This document shows positions 1 through 12,300 of a stretch of DNA of 62,682 bases, piece by piece. The stretch is taken from NCBI GenBank assembly GCA_019693395.1, contig JAAMXP010001834.1, forward strand, positions 1-62,682. Direction: 5' to 3'. The stretch is from Ettlia oleoabundans (taxonomy: Eukaryota > Chlorophyta > Chlorophyceae > Chlamydomonadales). The position numbers were made by a program, and so were the translations under genes. Position 1 is the first letter of the stretch, and the number at the start of each line of letters is the position of its first letter. Below the pieces are notes generated by a model. The model was not told the origin of the DNA and made no database searches. It worked only from the letters and a program-made list of their open reading frames with translations.

Positions 1-884
1 GGGTTCTTGCGCGCGCGCGCAGCACAAGGTTGTATGGTTCAGTCGTTGCAGGCAACGAAGCACCACCTGAATCTCACCATGTGATCCACCATGTGAAGCG
101 GAAGAACTTGCTGCACTGGACTGCAGGGCGAGACAGAAAGCAGTACTGCATATCAGTCATCAGGCATGCAGGCATCAAACATGCAGGCAGTTACTTGAAA
201 ATATGTCCAGCACTAGGCAACCCGTACAAGGTGCTACTGAGTCAGGACTTGTCTCTCACCTGGCGACAGGTAGGCAACTGTTCCTGCTCCCAGCAGAGCC
301 GAGTTGGCATCGCTGCCAGAGCAGTTCTGCTGTAGGGCGGCCACACCACTGCGCTTATGGTTGCATGCAGGGACAGTAGGTTGACTAAAAAATGGGCCCA
401 CAACCACCAGTAGGCAGCTGCCAACAAGGCGGGTAGCGGGCGACGGGCGGAAGGGCGGTGTTCCCAGCGGCAGTTGCAGTGGCTCGGCTTACAGGTAGCC
501 CACAGTAAAACTCACACCAAGATCAGCACCCAAGCCACCAGCAAGAGCAGCCAGAGCGGCCAGAAGGCCGCTGTTTGGATCTTAGAGGCCATGAGGTTCA
601 GGTGAAAGGCAAGTGCCCTCTGTGGCTGCAGGAATCGGTACGGTGTCTTCCCAGGCTGCGATCAGTCTGCTGCGGACGGCGTTTCTCTTTCTTGCTCGCT
701 CGGAATGTGAGGGTAGGCAGAGGGTGGCATTGGTGCCGTCCTCGTCAGCAAGGTGCTGGCTGACGTACATGCCACGTGGCACTCGCTGAGAGCTCTCTCT
801 CTCTGCGAGAACGGCTGCAGCTGCAGGCCTTATTGATTCAACCTTTCACCTAGGAGTGCAGCATTCAGAGGACGAAGCCGCGCC
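1..884. other. 5' intergenic stretch, no gene recognised
   Basis: I see no exon chain or family signature here on either strand; the open frames are short and have no domain character. The sequence begins with a short GC dinucleotide run. The part next to position 885 is probably the 5' leader and promoter of the following membrane-protein gene, but no TATA-like element stands out. Confidence 0.5.
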
Positions 885-2979
885 ATGTCTGCAGCTCGCG
901 GCCTGGTCCACAGGGGCCTTGCCTGGCTATTCATACTGCTGGCCTTCGTTGGCTGGGTGCTCATGTTGGCCGGAGTTGCCAGTCTGCAGCAGGTGGGATC
1001 ATCCGAGGCAGAGACCATGCACGAAAACCCCAGGCGTTGGTGGCTGCCTATGCGGCAATGACAACCCCGGCTTCCATCAATCCCCGTGCCTGCCTACCCA
1101 CCTGTCACAAACCCACAACTAGCTTGCAGGCCTGCAGCGGCGGCATGGTGACCACTCTGTCTGACTTGCGGAATGTCGCTGGGCAGGGGGCAGCACTGGG
1201 TGCACCTGCCACCACCCTGCCCAGCTTCCCCGGCACGGTTGGCTACCTGGCGCCTGTGGGCTGCAACAAGTTCTTCAGGTGAGATGCCAGACCAGGAAGG
1301 AGCAACCCTTGCAACATGAATATGCCATTCAGCAGCGCCTTAATGCTACATTTGGCTTTGCTTGACTGGCTCTTTCCAGGCACCAGACCCCAATGTGCAT
1401 CCCCACACTGCCATTGATGTTGCAAGTCTCTAGCAGCCCTCGCACTCAGCACACTGCACCTTGCGTTTATTACTTCCGCTTCCTGATGCAGTTATGCCTG
1501 GTGGATCACCTTCTTCAACATGACGGTGCTGATTCTGCTGGCGCTGGGTGCCACCACCCTCATCGGCACCTTCAGAGGCGCCCTGGTTGCCATCATGGCG
1601 GTCCTGCTGGTCCTACTCATGCACACAGGTGGAACACATCGTCTGCCCACATCTTCTGATGCATATCATCACTTTATGATGCATTGTAAAATATGTGATG
1701 CATGGACGGGGCAGCATTAGCTGTCAGGCTGTTTGGTAGCCGCCAGACGTCCACCTGCCAGGCTTCTCAACTTGCCGCCCACCTGCCTGCCAGCCTGGCC
1801 CTACCGCCCTCCCGTCTGCCTGCAGCTAACACCTTCCTCTACTTCAACCACATTGACGGCCTCAATGGTGAGATCAGAGGTGGTACCTCTTATATCCATG
1901 TGTATCACTGTCTGCACTCTGGCCACAGTCATGCCTGTCGTGACCATCAATTCTTGCCTGATTGTCCGTGGCCTCGGTGGCCATGATCGCCCGTTGGGCG
2001 GTTGCCCGACAAGATGGGCAGAGTCTTTGGCAAAGACCGCCTCTGTCATAGACCTTGCATCCCACCTTGCCTCCTTTGGGCGCATTGCTAGTCTGTGTGT
2101 CCTACTGATCCTCATGCCAGCATACAGTGCTTCAGCATGCCTGACCAGCAGCTGCTGCCGGTGCCACTGTCTGCAGGTACAGTGGCTGCACGTGCCCGTG
2201 TTCTGGTGGCCGGTTCCATCATTTCCGCAATCGCCTACTTCCTCATTATATCCATTGTTGGTGAGATGCAGTGGGGTCTCTGTAATACACCAAAACAATC
2301 ATTCTGCTGCATCTCCCCGTTTGCTTGCCTCAGCTTCTCACACTTGTGCAAGGTCGTTCATACAGTGCCAATTTGTACATTCCTTGGATGCTCAATTGAA
2401 ACACACACAGTGTGCACAACATCAAGGTTGGCTTGGAGCCCACAAACAGACACACCCACGTGCTTTCTCGCACACTGCAGGCTGGCACGACGAAGAAGCC
2501 GCTACCCGTCCTCCATATGATACAGAGGGTGAGAGAACGTGGGCACCGGCACCTGGCAGTTGGCAATACACTAAGCCTCTTATTTAGCCCCCCCGAGTGC
2601 TCTGTCCTTCAGACCTTCTACAACCCTATGCCCACTCAGTATTTGTTTTGCACGTGCTGATGTTGAGTGTCTGTCTGCAGCTGCGGGGAGGAAGGAGCAG
2701 AAGAAGGGCGGCTTTCTAAGCGGGCTGTTTGGAGGCGGGAGGAAGGAACAGGAGCGGCAGGCAGAGTACGGCACTGGCGCGCCGGGCAGCCCTCGTGTGG
2801 TGCAGCACATGCCCCGCCCCCCTGTGGTGCCCCAGCCAATGGGCGGCGGCAGCCCTGCACCTGCTCGGTCCCATGGCGGGCCTGTGTCGTACACCACAGC
2901 CCCCACAGTGCCAGTGCACAATGCCCCAGCAGTGCCCGTCAGCACACAGGCAGGCCCTATCGGCACTCGACGCGGGTAG
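885..2979 (+). CDS. four-helix membrane protein of unknown function, 7 exons
   Basis: Seven exons join in one frame to give about 288 residues: 885-992, 1130-1278, 1492-1628, 1826-1867, 2177-2260, 2481-2528 and 2681-2979, all GT-AG with CTGCAG-type acceptors. The first exon encodes a hydrophobic helix soon after the start (GLAWLFILLAFVGWVLML). A Cys-containing loop follows, then two close helices (TVLILLALGATTLIG and ALVAIMAVLLVLLM) and a fourth (VLVAGSIISAIAYFLIISIV). The tail is hydrophilic: a basic, Gly-rich stretch (KEQKKGGFLSGLFGGGRK) and then a Pro/Val/Ala-rich segment. The tetraspan layout with a loop between helices 1 and 2 resembles MARVEL-type proteins, but I see no diagnostic motif and do not claim the family. 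The exon chain is well supported by frame continuity; function is unknown. Confidence 0.72.
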
Positions 2980-3086
2980 ATTGCAGGATGGCATGGCTTG
3001 TGTGGTATTCAAGGATGGGGTTCATACTGGCGGGGCCAAGCAAACACGGGCAGCAGCTACAGGGGAGCAATCCGTGCAGATCTCAT

Positions 3087-3091
3087 TGTAA
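3087..3091 (+). terminator. possible TGTAA polyadenylation signal
   Basis: TGTAA, the usual poly(A) signal of green-algal nuclear genes, lies about 108 bases after the stop codon of the four-helix membrane protein gene. The spacing is plausible, but the motif is short and can occur by chance. Confidence 0.25.
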
Positions 3092-3391
3092 CCGGCGTAT
3101 CGACATTGCAACATCATGAGGTTGTGCTAATGTACACGGGATCAACACCGGGAATGTACAAGCGTACTGGTCACGTTTTACAAATGTGCGGTTCAAACAG
3201 GTTCATAAAGGCCTTGAAAAAAGCAGTGTGTTCTGCTGCCCAAGTCGTTGGGATGCACCACAGGGGACGCCTACAGCTGAGCTGCGGCTGAGCCCCCTTT
3301 GCAGCTCATGAGCACATCGGATCTGCGCAGCTCATGGTATACCTACTTTGAGCGATTGGTCAGCCCTGCTTGTAGTGCAGCAGCTCAGCGA

Positions 3392-3708
3392 TCAGCATGG
3401 GAGTATTCCTGGATCAAAACAAGAAGAGGGTAACTCCAACAACGCGGCTACTGTGGTAACAGCAGCACCCGCCACTCCCACAGCCGCAGTGGCGGGACCA
3501 ACACCGGCTGGGCCCCATGCCGCGGCGATGGTAGCACCCACCGCCAGCGCCAGGCCGGTGATGCGTGCGGGACGCACCCGCTCCAGGGCCCCCCTGCAGG
3601 CGGTACAGCGCTTGGTGTGCTGATGGTATCGGTCCAGCAGCTTTTCCCATGGCTTCCACTGCTGGAGGCAGTGCGCCGCTGTCGGCCCAGGGCACGCCTG
3701 CGACCCCG
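3392..3708 (-). pseudogene. orphan C-terminus of a pheophorbide a oxygenase / TIC55-type Rieske oxygenase
   Basis: The minus-strand exon starts after a CTGCAG acceptor and runs to a TGA at 3392. It encodes WEKLLDRYHQHTKRCTACRG followed by a hydrophobic helix (ITGLALAVGATIAAAW). In PAO/TIC55/CAO-like Rieske oxygenases the C-terminus has this order: an 'L(M/L)DRYxxHxxxCxxC' redox CxxC motif, then a membrane anchor helix. I found no Rieske centre (CxH...CxxH), no mononuclear iron site and no matching upstream exon on the minus strand up to 5.7 kb. The piece is therefore either a relic of a truncated or rearranged gene or the last exon of a gene I could not assemble. Family assignment of the tail is fairly secure; status as a pseudogene is inference. 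Confidence 0.5.
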
Positions 3709-4736
3709 CCTGCAGCATGAGCACGGCACATGGAGAGGGCGGCAAACACGGCTGGAGAGTTACGATAGGGTAGATCGCTGCAATACTGGAGGTGCACTGT
3801 GTGCAGGTAATACAAAGTGAAGAACGACAGCACAGCATACTTCTCCGCAAGTTGCATCAAAAAAGCAGCACAAATGAGGTTCAACGGGCAGGCAAAGCAG
3901 CCAAGGGCAAATGCTTGCCGCACATCACAATCAGACGTTGATTTAGAGGTAACAGCACCCCGTTGCGTACCTGCCAGGTCATCAAATGGCCTTGGCCGGC
4001 CCTGTGTTGTATGGGCGCGCGCACCTGTTGGATTCGTTGTAGTGTCAACTTTTAAAAAATGGTGATAAGTATAAACCCGTCCTTGGATTAGTAGCGGCAA
4101 CCACAGCTAGTCCTGTAAATCAAGGCAGCCGCATGAGGTTGTATGGGCTGCCGCTAAGCAGTAGCGGTGGTACCTCACCGCTGTGGCAGTACTGATAATG
4201 CGGGTATGCATTTTTGCCGCACTTGTGAAGCTGATACGCCGTGCACGCACTGGGATAACGCAGTTGGGCACTCACCAACGCTTGCTTACCAAATTGCCAG
4301 CGTACAGCGTTGGGTCCATTGGGCCCAATCCACGCGTGCAGTAGCAGAAACGGCGTTGCGCAATAGTTTCCTCCGAGTTTCACTCACAAAGGAGCAAAAC
4401 GCCGTTTGGCTACCCACACGCGGAGCGCAGTAACTTCTGCCCAGGTGCCTGCAACCTGGCGTGCCGCCCGCAGGCGCCGCCACCTCGGCCACATGTCTCC
4501 CTCTTCCTTTTCGTCCTTGACGTCAGATTGGTCAGCTGTAAGACTCTTTCCAGGCAAAAATGCACGTGCTGACTTGAGACAGATGACAGCTGAGCTGCTG
4601 TCATGCTGGCCGCAGCACGTCGTGCCAGCATGAACGGCTCGATGGTAACTCGCTTCCCACCCAGCAAACTAACCTCAATTGTCCGTCACCCTACCCCGAC
4701 GCAGGCATTCTTGAATATCCCCCGGGTGCACAAAGG
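3709..4736. other. about 1 kb without an assignable gene
   Basis: Open frames exist on both strands but none shows a domain, a splice chain or a match to the neighbouring oxygenase tail. A plus-strand frame around 4167-4433 carries several Cys residues but is not recognisable. If the oxygenase fragment were part of an intact gene, its upstream exons should lie here on the minus strand; I did not find them. Confidence 0.4.
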
Positions 4737-5009
4737 ATGCCATTTTGGAGCGGTGCATTCCGTGCCATTGCTGGTGGCGCCCTGCTGTTGGGCTCTATTT
4801 CAGCGTTTCCGATCTTTTTGATGGCTGGTGCCATGGGAGCCTTTGATGCACCCATCAGGCACGGCAGGCTGGAGCTTGCCGGACGTTACTTACTGTTCTT
4901 CACTTTCTTGGGCATCCCAGTGGCGGGCACATGGATTGGCTTCAGGCTGATGCTGGCAGGGGCACGCATGGAAGGCTGGCTGCCCCCGCTTGCAGTATTA
5001 CCTCACTAA
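4737..5009 (+). CDS. small two-helix membrane protein ORF, or terminal exon of an unassembled gene
   Basis: A continuous 90-residue frame from ATG to TAA contains two hydrophobic segments: GALLLGSISAFPIFLMAGAMG near residues 13-35 and RYLLFFTFLGIPVAGTWIGF near residues 50-70. They are separated by a short polar loop (DAPIRHGRLE). Composition is that of a real membrane protein rather than random frame noise. No family is recognised. It could also be the last exon of a gene whose upstream exons are not visible. It does not resemble the four-helix protein at 885-2979. Confidence 0.38.
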   Translation: MPFWSGAFRAIAGGALLLGSISAFPIFLMAGAMGAFDAPIRHGRLELAGRYLLFFTFLGIPVAGTWIGFRLMLAGARMEGWLPPLAVLPH

Positions 5010-5688
5010 GCCTCGACAGAGACCTGATGGGAACAGAATCAACAATGCAAATGGATACAGTGCTTTGTATGAATACAGTGCTCGTAAAATTGTCTTACAC
5101 CCAGGGGCAGGACCAGTCCTCACCTCAGGCCGAGTCAGGAACCTTGGGTGGTGTGGTGGCACCTCGAGGGTGTCTGCTACTAGTGGCATGGCGCCCAAGG
5201 CAGGCACGCACTGGCAGCGTTTGTCCGTAGCTCGGCTCAATCTCCTACAGACATATGCATCACATATCTGCAGTGGTGGGGCAACATCCCATGGTGGAGA
5301 GGCCCTCCCCAGCCTGTGACACTGGCGGCTCCGCTCGGGGCGCTGCAGCCACAGGTTGGGGTGCCACTCCTGCTAGGAGCTTGCACCATGCAGGCTGCCC
5401 AAGCCGAGTCGGCTGCTTCTCACTCCCAGAACCAAGTCCAACTTTTAAGTCAAGCACGCATGTGCCGATGATGACAAGTTCTGCAGCTGCTTCTTTCCAT
5501 CTCGCTGCCCTTCGCATAGCTCCAAGGTTGCTCCGCTGCGAACCCGAGGGAAAGCTCTCAATGATCTAGGTGGGCTTGCCTCCTACTGCAGTGCAGCAAA
5601 CAACCTCGAATTGCTGCCGTGACTTCGTAGAGCATTCTGTCAGCAACAGTAGGGTATACTAAATTCGCAGTATACTTCAGCGTCCACC
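5010..5688. other. intergenic stretch, nothing recognised
   Basis: No exon or repeat was recognised. The last part is the presumed promoter and leader of the gene starting at 5689. Confidence 0.4.
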
Positions 5689-8600
5689 ATGCCTAGTGTG
5701 CTACAGCAAGCGGCATCCGAGGTAGGGGTTTGCCATCTTGGACAGCCCCGCCCCGCTTGCGCTACTACCGCACCGCTGCAACGCTTCGCTGCTGATCCTA
5801 CTGCTGTTGACCTCTTGTGCCATGTCTGCTGGATCTTGTTTCCAGGGCGGAAACATTATTGACAAAGTGTCCAAGGTTTGCAAGTCGCGCTATCAATGCC
5901 CGCCCCTCAGCCCCAGCTTCATACAGGTTAGTGACGCCGAAGCTGGAGATCTCCTTCGGAATTGCTACCCTGTCATCTTCCTGCTGTGCTGGCAGTTTTG
6001 TGTGGCACTTGGAGCAGCAGTGAACTTGCGATTGCACCTCCAAATGAAGCTTTGTGCCGTCCTAGCCGCAGGAAGCTAAGGCGATCATTCTACTGCGCAG
6101 CACCAAAGCAGGCACGCAATACAGCCGCCTGCCCGCCCGCCTGCCTGCCTGCTAGTGCATGGGTGGCATTGCAGCCAGAGATGCGGCCTGCCGTCTCCCT
6201 GAAATGCTCGTATTCCTTGCACAAAAGTGAACGTGTTCCCAGTAGTTTGCACAACAACATGCAGGTCTAGGGCTGGGCATGCGCACAGGGCACGGCATCT
6301 TGCTCAGCCGCCTGCCTGGGCGCACCTCCGTCGGGGGAGGGGTCCAGCCACCCCGCTGGTCAGCCCCCATCTTTCTTAAGGTATCCTCCTCCAGCCGTGC
6401 TATTGTTGCTGTCCAGCGTCTGGGCAAAGAAAAAAAGAAAGAAAGAATAAATACGTCCGTGGGCGTGGGTTGACGAAGCCAGCGTGTGGGCAGCTTGCTG
6501 TTGCTGACGAACGTGTAAGACCATGGCAGGGGCAGTTGATGAGCCAGTGAACGCTGCTTCTGCTGCTGTGGTGGCGGCGGCGGCAGTGTTAACCTGCTAT
6601 CTGAACGTTTCTGCTCCCCGTTCTTGTGCCGTCGACAGGTCACAGTGGGCCAGTTTGGTTTCATCATGGGTTTTGAGCAGGTGAGCCCCGCCATCCTGGC
6701 AACGTTGCAGGTATTATGCTGGTGCTCTCAGAGAGTCGCCGCAGGTTGGCGGGCAGGGGAGGGGTGAAGTCATATGATCCACTTTCAATGCAACCGAAGT
6801 GCGGGTGATACTGGTATGGTGGCCTGCTGTATGCAGGGCTGCTGTCCCCTGCAGTTGTGTGCTCCCTGTTATGTTGTGTGGGGCATTGGTGTCCCTTAGT
6901 GTGTACGGCATGTATATCGCACGGCAGTCCCAACCGGCATATGCTGTTGAGCCACCAATGTGGGTTGAGGCATGCTATACTTTCCATCCTGACTGCCTGC
7001 AGGTGGACACCTTCATGCTGGGGATGACCAACAAGCTGGTGGAGCATTTGATGACAGGCAGGCAAGTTATATAGAGCCGCTGGCCCACCTGCCCGCCCGC
7101 CTTCCAGTCCACCATCCTGCCCTCCAGCATCCAGTCTTCCTGATACTGTACCACACTGCCTCATGGTCCTTCTTGCAAATAAGCTCAACCGCTCACTTGG
7201 CTTACTGTTGAGCCGGCACAGCAGCTGCCAGCAGCCTTCCTGCCGCATCATAAATACCACACACTGCCTTGCCACAGTTGCGCTGGCTGCCTGCATTTCC
7301 TTGCAGCCACACTATGCTGGGCATGGATCAGAGCATGGTGATGCTGCGTTCAGAGATTGAGGACAAGTCTGACGTCATCGCTACATCATCAGGCACAACA
7401 GACCTGGTGGGAATAAGGTGATCTGCCAATGCTCCCCAAGCAGGCCAGATCTGGAGCTTGCAGGTTTTGTCCCATTGCACCCTTCAGCTGTGCACGTCAG
7501 CTTACTGCCATTCATCTGCACTGCTGCGTTTTGTTGCATTCATCAGCCTCCTATCGTACCTGGCCTGTGAGCTGTTCTTCTGCACTGCAGCCATTCTTCT
7601 GGGGTGATGCTGGACTTCTCCCTGTCAGGTTAGGCAGACGTGTGATCATGGCGTGTGCATGCCACCACGGGAAGGTTGGTCCAGCGCCCCTCAAACAGCG
7701 CCTCTAGCCTGGGTCTCCTGTTATCCTCGCACGTGCAGCAGCTGTATTTTGCATTTGCCACCTCTTTCAGAGTCTCAACAGCGACAACCCCCCCATACGC
7801 ATATATGATGCAGGGGGTTCCATGAGTGTAGATCAGAGCAAGATGGAGAAGGCTTATGGCTCAGGGGTGGGCATGCCGGAGGTGGTCAAGTGAGCATTCT
7901 GGTCCTTGCACTGGAAGCCACTCTGCTGCTTCTTGATGCCAGCCGGGTGTGGTTACTCTTGCATGGGACAGAAGAAGAACTTGCACAACATTGCAAACAA
8001 CAGCTCACTCGGACTTGGACATGTCACTTCACGCTGCGCATATATGCTGAGGCAAGCTACATGCTCTGCTTTTGTTCCTGTTATGCTTGCTGCCTGGCAG
8101 GGGCATGGTGCCTCCCCCTGCTGAGCTGGCGCCGCTGTATGACAGGCTGGCAGAGCTGGTGGTGGTGAGTGGCTGCTGCTGTGCTGCACAGCAAGGCTGC
8201 TGCCTTGTTGGCACACGTACTGCCAAAGTTGTTTGATTGCAATATTTTCCTAGTTGCACAGGTGTTGAGCTGTTGCCGGGGTCCCTGCTCGCGGCGCTGA
8301 GCCGTGCTGCTCAACATTGGCCCCTACATGAAAGCGGATTCAAGTCTCAATGCGTATTGTATTGTGATCCTGCATGCAGGGTGGAAGTGTGGAGCGACCC
8401 AGCCGGACCACTACCAGCTTGGAGAGGATGACAGCGGGTGCGCGCTCGGGCAACTGGTACCGTGCATGGTTGGTTGTCGCCAGTGCCAGCATGAAGTGAA
8501 GGAGGAGAACTTATGGAGATGCTCATGTTGCTGCACATGTTCATGCATTCGCCGTGCTGCGGAAGCATGAACAATGACTCAGTTGGATCGTTGTTCCCAA

Positions 8601-8966
8601 GCCACTTTTGACCGCTTCTTGCCCACTTTGGCCCTGGTGCTGCTGAGTGCAGGATATGATCCAGAGCGACGCATCATCACTGAGACCCACCTGCCGTCCT
8701 CCCGTGGGTCATATGGAAATGATGCGTCAATGGCGGAGCCAGCTGGATCAGGGGCCAGCACCTCCACCTCCGCCTCACATTCCACACCACTCAGGAGCAC
8801 CCATGAGATGCCAGTCACCACGCCGGCAGTGCGGCCGGTGGCAGGATCCATGACAGCAGCAGCGTCACCCACAGTAGTGACCCAGTCGCCAGTAATGACA
8901 GCACAGGCGAAGATGGTTCCTGCTGCCGCTCCCGCCCCAACTCGCGTGGTGGCGAGGGAGGTGTGA
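5689..8966 (+). CDS. unrecognised protein, about 8 exons
   Basis: A short first exon (5689-5721, MPSVLQQAASE) is followed by GGNIIDKVSK (from 5846), VTVGQFGFIMGFEQ (6639-6680), VDTFMLGMTNKLVEHLM (ending at a GC donor, 7061), a Met-rich acidic exon (LGMDQSMVMLRSEIEDKSD), an exon with PPIRIYDAGGSMSVDQSK, then GMVPPPAELAPLYDRLAE. A Ser/Thr/Arg exon and a final low-complexity Ser/Thr/Ala/Pro tail end at TGA 8964-8966. Successive exons keep phase, for example the CAA/G join that gives K-G-M-V. The end of exon 2 is ambiguous: a weak donor at 5876 or a better one at 5927. No signal peptide or membrane helix is evident. I do not recognise the family; the compact Met-rich central part looks like a folded domain. 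Confidence 0.6.
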
Positions 8967-9321
8967 CGGGAGCAGCCTACAAACAGCTGGGTCACGCATT
9001 GGCCCAAAACACCCAACTTAAGCGATTAGTTTCTGTTAATGTCAACTGCCCCTTGAGCACATGTGTGTTACTCAAAACTGGAACAGCAATACCCTCAAGA
9101 TGCGGTTGTAAGAGCGCACCTGCCTGCTGAGGTGGCGGTCATCCATATCAAGTGCTCCACGGCCCTCAGGAGTTGAAGCTTGCCAACTACCGGGCTAGTT
9201 TTCGCGTTACTTCAGCCTGCTCGCTTTCTATAACGCACGCAGCCCAGCGGCCTTAAAAAGTTAGGGCCAAATTGCCAACTTGAACTCTGTAGCTGGCTGA
9301 CCTAATCCGCCTGAGCAAGCC
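8967..9321. other. intergenic region
   Basis: About 350 bases between two plus-strand genes. It should hold the 3' end of the upstream gene and the promoter of the sphingosine kinase gene. No clear TATA or TGTAA element could be assigned. Confidence 0.4.
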
Positions 9322-12300
9322 ATGAGCATGCGATCGCATGAGGAGGCGCTGCTGTCGCCAAGTGGCAATCACAGCCAAGATGTTGAGTCGCTCGGCACGG
9401 CTCGGACGTTCCGTGCACAGCTGGGCTCACGAGGCGCCCTGCTAGAGCTCCTCATTGCCGGCGACGGCAGCTGCTCCATCAAACAGGCAAGCAAGTTCGC
9501 GCCCTGCCCCTCCCGCCGCTCTGGTTTTGCGGCCTGTACCGCCACCCGGCCGGCCGTGTTTGTGAGCTGGCCTGCGTTGCTCTACACAGCAGTTATACAG
9601 ATGAGACATTGATACCGACGTTGTATAATGACTCTCTCTTTCTGCGCCAGGTTGAAGAGGTGTCGTCATCCTGCCCCGCCTTCTTCCTCAGCCTGTTCAA
9701 GCGTGGCGGCGGCATGCCGATTCAGGTGGGCTGCCCGCTGCTGGTGCCAGCTGCGCCTGGCAATGTGTAACAAGGCGCAATTTTCGCGCTCCAACCTGCA
9801 ATACGCTACAGAAGTGTGCCTGTCGAGCTGCGCATGGCGGCCATTTTTAAGTAGCATGCAGCAGTCAGTCTTCCCGCTTGCCTGCTGCCTGGGTCTGCCA
9901 CCCGCGCCAGCTCTGGTTTGCTCCTGTGTGCGCAGATTTCGGCGTCAGACATACTTGGTGCCACATCGAGCGGCTGCGACCTCCTCATGTGGTATGCACC
10001 ACTAGTTGGCAAATCGCCTGCGACTGCAGAGAAGCCTTGCCGGAGCATGCGCCGCACGCCGCCACTAACGCTGGAGTCACCACAACAGGCACAGCAGGCA
10101 GTGCAGCTGATCCGCAACGCTTGCTGCTGTTGGGGCAGTGCCGACAGCCCACTACGATTGCTGGCGATCGTCAATCCGGCCAGCGGACCTGGCAGGTGGG
10201 TGCTGCTGCTTTGGCTGGCGCGCTGCTGAATGCTGACCTTACCTGCCTGGCTGACAGCAGGTTGGGGCATGAGACCTGAAATCGACGTGTCAGTGCACTT
10301 TCACAAGTCGCGACTTGCTCCTTAAGTCCATCCCAACTGATAACTGCCCTGCTGCTGTTGACATCAGTGTAGTGCCGCTTCTGTTGGTGGATCTCTGTGC
10401 TGCCTTTCAGAATGTTCCAAGCCTGTACCCTGGCCCTGTGTTGCCCCGCGCAGAGCCCCCGCCATCTACGAAAGGGAGGTGCGACCGGCGCTAGAGGCAG
10501 CAGGCTACCACCTGACCATGCACCTCACACAGGCAACGGGACATGCCACAGGTGCGCTTGCTCAGCCATCCACCCCCTTCCCTTCCCTACTTTGCGTACC
10601 TGTTACATATTAGCTTAGCTGGGCTCTGCGCCTAACCTCCTCCCGTGGCCACTTGTGTTGGTAAAAATACCAATACACATTTCTTGCTCACCACGGCTCC
10701 TGCCTTCCCCCACTCTGGGCTACAGAGATAGTGAAGCAGGTGGAACCGGGCATCTATGACGCTTTGGTGGCAATTGGCGGCGATGGCACGATGCATGAGG
10801 CTCTGCAGGTGTTTGCTGTGTTGGATGGTGGCTCTGACACTGGCTGGCGTGCTGTGAGCACTTCTAGAAACCTTCCTCACCACTCGCACGATATTGCATG
10901 TCAGTGGCCTGCACTGGGATCAATGGCACGGGCTCTAGCCGTCCGAGGTGCTTCACCTTTAGTTCACACTGTCTCCTCTGGGTGGCCCGTTTTCCTCAAA
11001 GTTGAACAGCAGGCAGCGTTGCTATGACCTAGCATGCAGGGCTTGCTTGCAAGGCAGGACTGGGATGCAATGCGGCGGATTCCATTGGCACAGATCCCCT
11101 GCGGCAGCGGCAATGCCCTGGCTGCATCAATGGGCATGTGGAGCGTGCACACCGCGCTGCACGCGATCATCAAGGGGCAGCAGCAACCGCTGGACGTTGC
11201 ATCAGGCAAGCAGGCGCCAGGGGCGCCCGCAGCTGCACCACCATGGGAGCATGTCTGCTATTGACTTTGCATGTTCAGCAAGGTCAGCAGCGCCTGCTTT
11301 CTTACTGCTGGCGGTCGCTTTGCGTTCGCCATGTGATGACGCGGTGTGGTTGTGCTTGTGCTGCGCTGGTGGGTGTTTGCAGTGCTGCAACATGAGCGGC
11401 GCTGCTTCTCCTTCCTCTCCATCAATTTTGGGCTCATCACAAACCTAGACATCGGAACGGAGCACCTCAGGTGCGGCTTCTCTTCGGGGTGAATTTTATC
11501 AAAAGCTGCATTTCGGTTGCGTGGGCTGCTGTATGCGTGGAAGCGCTGGCTGACGGATGCATGGCGTTGATTCTGCCGCTGGGTGGATGGCTACAACCCT
11601 TTCAAAACTTGCCTGCATACACCCTGCTTTCATATTTGCTGCTGTGGCGACCCGCTTGGCTTCTCGCAGGTGGATGGGCGGCACTCGGTTTGTGGTAGGG
11701 GCGTTGCAGCAAATCCTGCTGAAGCGCAAGCATTGTGCAAGGGTGGCGCTTCTCGAGCCCATGAGCAGCGGCAACGGCACAAGTGATGGCCTAGGAGCAG
11801 CAGCGGGCAGCACGGACAGAAGCCATGTAACTGGTTCAGCTGGTGCACTGCCTGCGCAGAACGGTGACCATTCACAATCAGACGGCCTGCGCGTTGCGGC
11901 AGCATTTCAAGGGCCTCCAGTGCAGCAGTTGGCAGCCTTTCTGCAGCTGGCAGGTAGGTTGGGGCCTCTGCTTTGCCGTGTCGTTTCTAGTTGCCTCAGG
12001 CTCTTGTGGATCCATGTCGGCTTGGTTTGCCGCATACGGGTAGCTGCTGCAGCGTATCATAACTCGCATTGCCGTTCCCTCCTTGCAGGCCAGCAGCTGC
12101 CTCCAGGCTGGCAGTGGCTGCCTGAGAGAGAGGTGGCACTCTTCACAGCCACCAACCTGCCCCGCCTTGACATGAACTTCCATTTGGCCCCAATGGCCAC
12201 CCCAGACAGCGGTAAGTGTGGCAGCATGTGGTTGGTATTCATGCATGCGCTTGACCGCATCGGGAGAGTACATGATACGCGAGGAGCGCCATGTGCCAGA

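Noticed and set aside
1801..2298. Minus-strand frame of 165 residues opposite the four-helix membrane gene
   Set aside because: The sense strand holds phase-consistent exons with membrane helices in the same place; the antisense frame lacks any motif.
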